Origin: Puccinia triticina
Taxonomy: Eukaryota; Basidiomycota; Pucciniomycetes; Pucciniales; Pucciniaceae
Assembly (NCBI RefSeq): GCF_026914185.1
Contig: NC_070558.1
Coordinates: 2,852,001 to 2,916,000, forward strand
Direction: 5' to 3'
Length of the DNA stretch: 64,000 bases
Of the stretch, positions 57,585 to 64,000 are shown one piece after another. Position 1 is the first letter of the stretch; every line of letters starts with the position of its first letter. A program made the translations under genes and the position numbers. The notes beneath the pieces are model-generated. The model was not told where the DNA came from. It saw only the letters and a list, made by a program, of their open reading frames with translations, and searched no databases.

Positions 57585-59363
57585 ATGGACAATAACTCCC
57601 GTTATCGTTCAGTTTCACCGTCCGAATACCGCGAATGGTTCCACCACCCACTGACGCCGCCTGCCAACAGACACGTGCCCTCGCTTTTTGATGGCACTGC
57701 TCACTTGGTCGCGGATCGCAACCGCCGCCGGGACGCCTTCATACGAAGCCAGCAAAGACCGTCTCACGTCGACCCATCACTCTTGGGCTTACCTCCAGCT
57801 TCACCAGCCACCAGCCGATCGAGCGCAGCCACCAGCCGATCGAGCGACTTGATACTATCTCAATCATTGGCTACCAACTCTCAACAACACAGCCAGGCAC
57901 TTCCCAATCGTGCAGGATCTACTTCGGGCCGCCCTGAGGTTCCCATAAGTATCGAGTTCATCCTATTTACGCCCCTTCCCAAACCTCCTGCTGCAAACCC
58001 CCGCAAGCGACGAAGCCTAGCTGGTTCCATTGGCCCCCAATACAATAAAGTCGAATCGGAACCTGGCAAGCTGATGATCAACTGGGACACTCACAACTAC
58101 AATCTCGAGAGTTTCAAAGCTGCGGCAATCAATGAGATTGAACACAGCGAAGACGAGGGGCTTGGATTCTTTGCCCGAGCCCAAGCTCTAAAAGGTAACA
58201 TTGTTTGGAATGCAATTATCCCAAATGGACGCGTGTTTTCAGCAGCCCAAAAAAAAAGAATTGATTCCAATGAGATATTCACCCAGTTCCTCCTGGTTGC
58301 CGAGGGCACTCCGGAAAGCCGCCAGATTATATGTCGCTTGGTCCAGAAAGATCCGATAGTTGTAGCTCAGGTAAGTGGCTTTTTCCTGTCCACCTCAACC
58401 CAGTCGGAATGTCTCATTGACCTCATTTTGTGTGATATTTTAGAAAGAATCTGCCTACAAACACCTCAGGACCATGCATGCCGGTCCCAGCTCTGAAGAA
58501 ACTCCATCCGATGGGCCCTCCGCAGGTGCACAGGAAGCGGCTTCCCTCACGGACTTGGTGCAGCAACTTGGCTGTATCCACGAACCCGCTGAACACCTGA
58601 CTAGAAGTCACGAGGTCGGCGTGTTCATCAATCCCGAGAACCCCAACGAGTTTTTCAAGATGACTCCCAAGCGAATTGCTATGTGGGCCAAAGCAATTGT
58701 GAGTGTGTTCTATTCCCTTTATTCCCTTGGGATGTATGGCTGAGGATCTGATCTGACTGCTCATGAGATTCATAGAAGACCAACCCCGGCCAAGTCACCC
58801 TCCGTTTTCCCCCAAAATCGGACAGCTTTCAATTTCAGACCAAGGAGGATGTACCGCCGCCTCAAGCTCCAGTTCACCCCACACTTCCAGCTCCCGTTTC
58901 GGCCGCGTTTCAGTATCCAACAACGTCGGCCGGATTCCAATATCCAACACAGTTTGGATTTTCAATGCCTCCGGGAGTGTTCTTGAACCCAATGCAACTG
59001 GCCGCCTCGCAACTGGCCGCCTCGCAACTGGCCGCCTCGAACTCAATGACCGGCCCGACCGGCCCCAGCACCCCAGAACATCCCACCTGGGCTTTGTCAC
59101 CAATAACCCCTCCAAGCGGCGAGGACCACAGCCTCGAGGATTTCCTTGAATTTGCACACGTCAATCCAGATTCCCCCGGAGTCATTGAGGGGATCGGAAC
59201 CCTTGGGATCACTCACTGGACTATGTTCAAGTCCTTCAGTTCTGACAAGCTTGCCAGCAGAGGTATCCCCGAAGGCCCCGCCCGATCCATTGTCTCATCT
59301 GCAAAGAAATATGCGCATCACTTAATGAAGGTTTCTAGAAACCAGGGTTCTAGAAACCAATAA
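57585..59363 (+). CDS. Transposon accessory protein, 542 residues, SAM-like C-terminus
   Basis: Three exons, 57,585-58,370, 58,444-58,698 and 58,776-59,363 (donors GTAAGT, GTGAGT; acceptors TTTTAG, TCATAG), all in frame. The first in-frame ATG starts MDNNSRYRSVSPSEYREWF. An upstream exon ending CACGC|GTGAGT in the TIR-adjacent DNA would supply a 5' UTR intron. Residues 1-130 are Ser/Pro/Arg-rich; a folded part follows (KLMINWDTHNYNLESFKAAA; VWNAIIPNGRVFSAAQKKR); then a Pro/Gln-rich linker with QLAAS three times, from a 15-bp DNA repeat. Residues about 466-530, LEDFLEFAHVNPD to GPARSIVSSAKKYAHHL, resemble a sterile-alpha-motif fold, which often mediates protein or DNA contacts. No catalytic motif was seen. 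Location suggests a role in transposition, its control, or element regulation; this is inference. Confidence 0.8.
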
Positions 59364-59443
59364 GTATCTTACTCCCCCGATCCATTCTTATGTACTCCTT
59401 TTCCTTATTGTTTCAAAGTCATCAATACATTGTAGCTCCAGCA

Positions 59444-59714
59444 TTCTAGCCTCCTTCCGACCATCTCTTTATGTAAATTCTAACCTCCTTCCGACCATCT
59501 CTTTTTGTAAATAAAACTGGTTAACGTTGTTATAATCGATAGTCCATTTGAAGGAGCAATCAATAGTCCATTTGATTGGTCCAAGATGAGTTTGCGCATC
59601 ACATGGGTCTCTTGGAACGGGAGGATCTCAGCAGACCCGTTTTCCCAATGAAGTCTCAATCTTGTGGTGGATCTCAGCAGACCCGTTTTCCCAATGAAGT
59701 CTCAATCTTGTGGT
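59444..59714. repeat. Short tandem duplications between the two convergent genes
   Basis: TAACCTCCTTCCGACCATCTC occurs twice (59,447-59,510 region), and a 45-bp unit beginning GGATCTCAGCAGACCCG occurs twice (about 59,625-59,714). They sit between the two stop codons, where poly(A) signals of both genes are expected. Confidence 0.75.
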
Positions 59715-59885
59715 TAATTACATCCGGAGTCAGATAAATATGCAGAAAAACCAAATGTTAAGTCAAAGAATCGAGCACATTGATTACAAAGTAATGTTAC
59801 AAAGAATTGAGCAAGTTGTTTATCAATACAAAAAAACGGGCAGCCGGTAGTCAAAAAAACGGGCAGCCGGTAGTCCGGGGATCCA

Positions 59886-60989
59886 TTAATCGGTGTAACC
59901 AGACCCTCGGAACAGGCCTCGCATGAGTTCGTCGGTGAAAACAAGCCTTGCAAAGGCCTTGATTGCCTCCCCATCGGTTTTGCCCCCATCAAGTTCGCCA
60001 TATTGTCTGAGTGATGATTTTAACACACTAAAACCCTTTTCAATTGGGTTCAGGTCGGGGGAGTAGGCCGGAAGATAGATCAGCAGACAGCCGTGATCCT
60101 CGACTATGCGGTCGATGTTCCCGTTGTGATGGATTTGCGCATTATCCATCACAACGATGCTTTGGGGTCCTGGGTATGGATTCATATTTGGAAGCTTCAA
60201 AAAAAAAAGTGGTCAGTTAGGATGCTGCGCGCAGAATCCATCAAGCTACTCACCAACGCATGCTCTAAGTATGTCTCGAAATTGATTCGCTTGACAGTTT
60301 CAGACTGTATCATCACTGCAACCAGCCCGCTCAGGGCCACCGCTGGGATTAAATTGAAGCGGTGGGTAGCCCGCGCTACCGGGAGCCGTGACGTCCTCTC
60401 ACCCACTTGAGCCCAACCCCGAGTGCGGATCACTGCATCCAAACATACCCCGCTTTCATCTTTCAGAGAGGGAGGGTGTTAGCTACTATATACAAATAAA
60501 AATTCAGAGAGAGAAGAAATAAAACTGACCAGTGAAGACGAGGCATTCAGGCTCAAAGTTGGCCATCAAAAGGAGGTACTTGGCTCGTTGAGTCTGGTCT
60601 TGATTCGGATTTACCTTACGCATAGTTTTTTGACTCATTTGGAGGCGTCCATGAAGCTCGTTCAAGATGGTTTGGACTGAGATTTGGAGGTTGCATTCGG
60701 TGGATAGTGCCTGCTGAATTTCTTGTAGGTAGATCGTTGGGTTGTCGGTGACTAGCTCCAAGAGAAACAATCGTTCTTCTTCACTGAGAGCCAAAGGGCG
60801 CCCCCTTTTTTCGTACGTTTCGGGATCAACGACAACCGAACGAGTCTTTTCGTATAGAACACACCACCGTTGGAGGGAATCAGAACTAACCTCAGATCCA
60901 TTTGCCGCGTTGATTTCGGCGAGTGGTTTTCCATCAAGGGCTGCCCGAACAACGATGAATTTGAAGGAGGCTGAATACTTGACAAACAT
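59886..60989 (-). CDS. Tc1-like DD34E transposase, 324 residues, intact
   Basis: Three exons: 60,989-60,530, 60,459-60,254 and 60,194-59,886 (donors GTCAGT, GTGAGT; acceptors AAAG, TGAAG). The N-terminal 130 residues are a paired helix-turn-helix region: FVKYSASFKFIVVRAALDGK, then RGRPLALSEEERLFLLELV and LQISVQTILNELH. Catalytic residues are D154 (VFTDESG, with the codon split by intron 1), D239 (VVMDNAQIHH) and E274 (SPDLNPIEKGF), with 34 residues between the last two, the Tc1 spacing. DAVIRTRGWAQVGERT is also typical. All three acids are present and no stop or shift was seen, so the enzyme could be active. A 5' UTR intron (CACAG|GTATGT to CTCTAG) lies between the right TIR and the ATG. Confidence 0.9.
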
Positions 60990-61196
60990 GGTGTCTAGAG
61001 GAGGGATCAGCTTTGTGACATTCAAGGGAAATCAAATAGGAACATACCTGTGAGAGAATCCAAGCTGCAATGTCAGTGGCGACTGCTGGGTTTGATGATG
61101 GTGGTGGTGGCTGGATTCGACAGCGGCGGTGGATGGAATGGACAACGGGGATGGATGAAATTGGTGGCGGTGGCAGGCTGGCGTCGCTCGGCAGTC

Positions 61197-61402
61197 GATT
61201 CGGCGGTGGTGGGTGGTGGGTTGGTGGTGGCGGCAGGCAGGGTTTGGGTCGGCGGCAGGCAGCTCTCCTGCAGGCTCCTCCCCCGGGTTCCCCCGGGCAC
61301 GGTCCGCGCGCACGGATGTCTGGAGCTGCGGACAAGTCTGGCCGCTGCGGCACAAAGTCTCGGAGTTTGCGCGCCAAGTTGCAAGCTCTCCTGGGTTAGC
61401 TG
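61197..61402. repeat. Right terminal inverted repeat, 206 bp
   Basis: Exact inverse of 57,190-57,395 as far as compared; followed by TA at 61,403-61,404. Confidence 0.93.
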
Positions 61403-61404
61403 TA

Positions 61405-61837
61405 CATGCCTGTAAGATGTAAACAAACCCCCAACTGACATCCCAAGGGGTGTGTGTAGATCGAGACAAAACCAAATCGTTTTAAATCCCCGATTAAATT
61501 GGTTTTATCGTGCCCTTTTCCCATCGAAACTTTTCCTCGGCCTGGCCAAGCCCCATATCTTCTGTGATCTGCCATATCCTGCAGCAGAGTCAGCCAGTTT
61601 TGATCGGTCATCGCTTCCAGACGGTCTTCGGTTGAATTAGCTTCTCCACTTCCACTGACACCCACACCCCGCTGAGTCTTACCCAGCCCACAAAGCCTTC
61701 CTCCTGACCGTCCCCGCCCCCTGGCCTGCTGCCATCCTGACCTAACACGCTACACAGCCCTTTCCTCCCCCAGCCGACTTGAGCTCGCCCTCCCTCTTGA
61801 CCATCCAGCTTCCCTTTCCTCAACTCTCCAAATCCAA
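61405..61837 (+). promoter_or_regulatory. Promoter and 5' UTR region of the DEF1-like gene
   Basis: Pyrimidine-rich (CCTTTCCTCCCCC, CTTCCCTTTCCTC), a common feature of fungal housekeeping promoters. The two-gene transposon ends 435 bp before the start codon. Confidence 0.5.
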
Positions 61838-63963
61838 ATGGCCGAAGTCACCTCTCGCGGAGGTGGTCTACCTCGTGGTGCTCCTCACCGAACAAGAGGT
61901 CGGGGTCGTGGGCGTGGGGCATCCAACTCGGCTCTCTCGGGCTCTCATTCGGCCGTCGCCAACGGTCTCGAGCACAAGATCAACGGACACGCTTCCCCTC
62001 TCGAAAGGTCCTCGGCTGTCGACGAACCCGAAGAACTCAAGCTCATCCGAAAAAAGCATGGCCACAACCTTGCAACCATCAAAGAGTTGTTTCCCAATTG
62101 GACTGATGAGGACCTACTCATGGCCCTCAACGAGGCTGCTGGTGACCTAGAGTTGGCAGCTGCTCGCATCAGTGAAGGTCAGTCCTGTCTCTCAAACTTC
62201 GTTCGCTCCACTGGGCAACACTGACTGGGTCTTTCACTATCTCCAGGCCTTGCAGAAAAATGGGGCTCGGTTAAGACGAAAAAAGATAAAAAGACGAGCT
62301 CGCCTGTCCTTCCTTCCTCTCGCGGTCATGGCGCTGCCATTAGCAACCTTGTCGATGGTCGTGGCGGTCGTGGTCGAAGTGGCGAGTGTTTTTTTTTTTT
62401 TTTTGGCCCCTCTTGCCTCTTCCACATTCATCGTACTTGGTGCTTGCTGGCTGATTTTTTTTCTTTCTTTCATTCAGACGTCCCTCGAGGTTCATCGCGC
62501 GGTGGCGGTCGCGGGGCAGCCCCTCGAGGTACCGGACGTGGTCAATCGTCCACAAACCTTGCTCGCGGCATCCATCCTACTGCTGACGACCCGTCAATCG
62601 CTACAACAACCCCTTCGAGCTGGAGTTTAGCCGTCACCGCGCCTTCTAACGACTGGTCCAATCCGTCTGGTCCGTCCGCCTCGCTGGCTACCATCGGCAA
62701 CGATTTCGGCCAATCGCTTGACCTGGGATCCACTAGTCAATCCATTGGCACATTGCCATCTGCGGAGGCTAAGTCTGAAAATAGCCAACCAACTCACGAG
62801 GCGAACCAGAATGGCGTAGTCGAACCGCCGAAATTGATGGCTGAGCTCTCCCAGAAGCCCGCGAGTCGTGTTATAACACCTGGGACTAAAATGAGTTGGG
62901 CTCAAATCGCCAGGTTTCGTTATTTTCCTCAATATGATTTTCTCTGCGCTTGCCTGACAGTTCTTGTCGCCACAGACCGCTCGACCCACCTAAGCCTCCC
63001 GTCGTCCCAGTTGTGCCAGCACAACCATCCATCGCTATCTTATCCGGGGCCGATGTCAATTCAAATCTCACAAAGAAAGCAGTACCAACGGACACGCTGT
63101 CCACCCAAACCGCTGTCGACTCCCCACTACATGATGGCCAAGTGTCGATAAGCATCCCGGATGCGACTGCGGACGTGTGGCATACCGAACCAGTACCAGC
63201 TATTGAGGAACTGACAGCCAACATTTCTGGCACTGGTCCCAACGTCTGGAACGACGATCCTGTCCTCCAGCCTCTTGGTGTTGGTGAGGCGTGGGCTGAA
63301 GCTGTTCTTGCACAACCGAACGAGAACGCCACTAGCATTTTCGATCAGCAAGCTGCCAGTAAACTTGTGCTCACTCCTTCTGACGCACCAAACATTGGAC
63401 CCATCGAGTTGACAACGCCGTCAGTAACAGCTCCAGTCCTTGAAACTACCATGGCTCAACCGAAAAATGTTACCGATCGCGGCCTTCAAGTACCCGAGCC
63501 AGCATCACTTTTATCCACAGGCTCCAATCAGTCCAACCCCCCTCCCACCAGCTCCATTCTTGCACCGCCTGGATTGACCAAACGGGCCAGCACGAGAAAG
63601 GGCCAAGAAGCTGCAGTTGTCATGCCGGGCAGTGGAACTCCCACTATGGATAGAATGGGGTTGAAATTTGGCAGTCTCAGCTTGTTTGGTGACACCGCTG
63701 AATCGGCCGAAGCGTCACAGGTTCCGGCCCTCGACGCACCATCCCCTCCTATACCTGCCATAGAGGAGCCGTTGGTCAAGGAAGCCAGGTATTTAGATTT
63801 GCAATTTTTAAATGGTAACCTCCTGGCCAAAAATTAACAGTTCTGATTATTTAGCATGAAAGGTGATGATAGCCAGATCGAAAAGTCCTTAGCCCCTCAG
63901 GCGATTGCCGAGCCAGTCAAGTCACCGAGCCCCCCAGTGGCCCCTCCAGCGGTGGAAGAGCCT
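61838..63963 (+). CDS. DEF1: CUE-domain protein resembling RNA polymerase II degradation factor DEF1 (3' end outside window)
   Basis: Yeast Def1 promotes ubiquitylation and removal of stalled RNA polymerase II through its N-terminal CUE domain and Gln-rich tail. Five exons in the window: 61,838-62,177, 62,247-62,387, 62,478-62,913, 62,976-63,788 and 63,855-63,963, the last ending at a GTAAGT donor; the gene continues beyond 64,000. An RGG-type start (GAPHRTRGRGRGRG) precedes the CUE domain at residues 67-112 (IRKKHGHNLATIKELFPNWT, DLLMALNEAAGDLELAA). AEKWGSVKTKKDKK follows directly, as in Def1, then a second RG-rich block (SSRGGGRGAAPRGTGRG) and a long Ser/Thr/Pro-rich region. The donor after exon 2 (GAGT|GTTTTT) is weak but is the only one keeping frame. 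CUE plus the adjoining motif supports DEF1; the C-terminal region is unseen. Confidence 0.8.
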
Positions 63964-64000
63964 GTAAGTAACATTCTTTTCTTACTTATCAATACGTATC

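Larger units (their letters stand above)
57190..61402. mobile_element. Two-gene Tc1-like transposon with 206-bp terminal inverted repeats
   Basis: TA occurs on both sides (57,188-57,189; 61,403-61,404). The 206-bp ends (57,190-57,395; 61,197-61,402) showed no difference when compared by eye. Inside are two convergent genes: a plus-strand gene of unknown function (57,585-59,363) and a minus-strand DDE transposase (60,989-59,886), both with intact frames, introns and splice sites. Identical ends and undamaged genes point to a recent, possibly still active insertion. Each TIR lies just upstream of one gene and followed by a likely 5' UTR intron, so each TIR may be a promoter. Known Tc1 elements usually carry only a transposase and most have shorter ends. 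Confidence 0.92.

Overview
This is a gene-sparse, transposon-rich stretch of a eukaryotic nuclear genome. Short introns (about 50-130 bp, GT-AG with some GC-AG), fungal-type housekeeping genes and the mix of Ty1/copia, Ty3/gypsy, hAT, Harbinger, Tc1 and MITE elements point to a basidiomycete, most likely a rust fungus (Pucciniales). That placement is inference from gene structure and protein resemblance; no search was run.

Layout. 1-5,600: remains of two Ty3/gypsy elements, two related LTR copies and two palindromic minisatellite arrays. 6,250-17,355: the 3' half of a TRAPP subunit gene (BET3/TRAPPC3, minus strand). Its 81-nt last visible intron holds a complete copia element (6,443-17,009; 845-bp LTRs, target duplication ATGAC). 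The copia RNase H coding region is itself split by a 4,791-bp TIR element (7,532-12,322; 3-bp duplication CTA). 17,600-23,300: a duplicated segment, a gypsy Gag remnant, a 757-bp foldback element and a broken hAT transposase.

24,400-51,750 is the gene-bearing core: GEMIN2 (-), an intron-containing tRNA-Ala(CGC) (+), COX6A (-), the mitochondrial carrier OAC1 (-), a 575-residue predicted secreted protein of unknown function (-), a FAM210-like protein (-) divergent from a 19-exon glutamine-dependent NAD+ synthetase gene (+), a possible small membrane protein (-), a Harbinger-transposase-derived gene lacking two of three catalytic acids (+), and an SRO7/Lgl/tomosyn homologue (+). Exon-intron structures were worked out by hand from reading frame, splice sites and family resemblance; all completed models keep frame.

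52,160-53,430 is a four-level nest of small elements, each with its own target duplication. 54,773-55,342 and 56,356-56,532 are further TIR elements with no gene. 57,190-61,402 is the most striking object: a 4,213-bp transposon with 206-bp terminal repeats that look identical. It carries two intact, intron-containing, convergent genes: a Tc1-like DD34E transposase and a 542-residue protein with a SAM-like C-terminus. 61,838 to the window end is the 5' part of a CUE-domain gene resembling DEF1.

The cellular genes serve mitochondrial function (COX6A, OAC1, FAM210-like), NAD synthesis, vesicle traffic (BET3, SRO7), snRNP assembly (GEMIN2) and the RNA polymerase II stress response (DEF1-like). 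They show no sign of forming one pathway.
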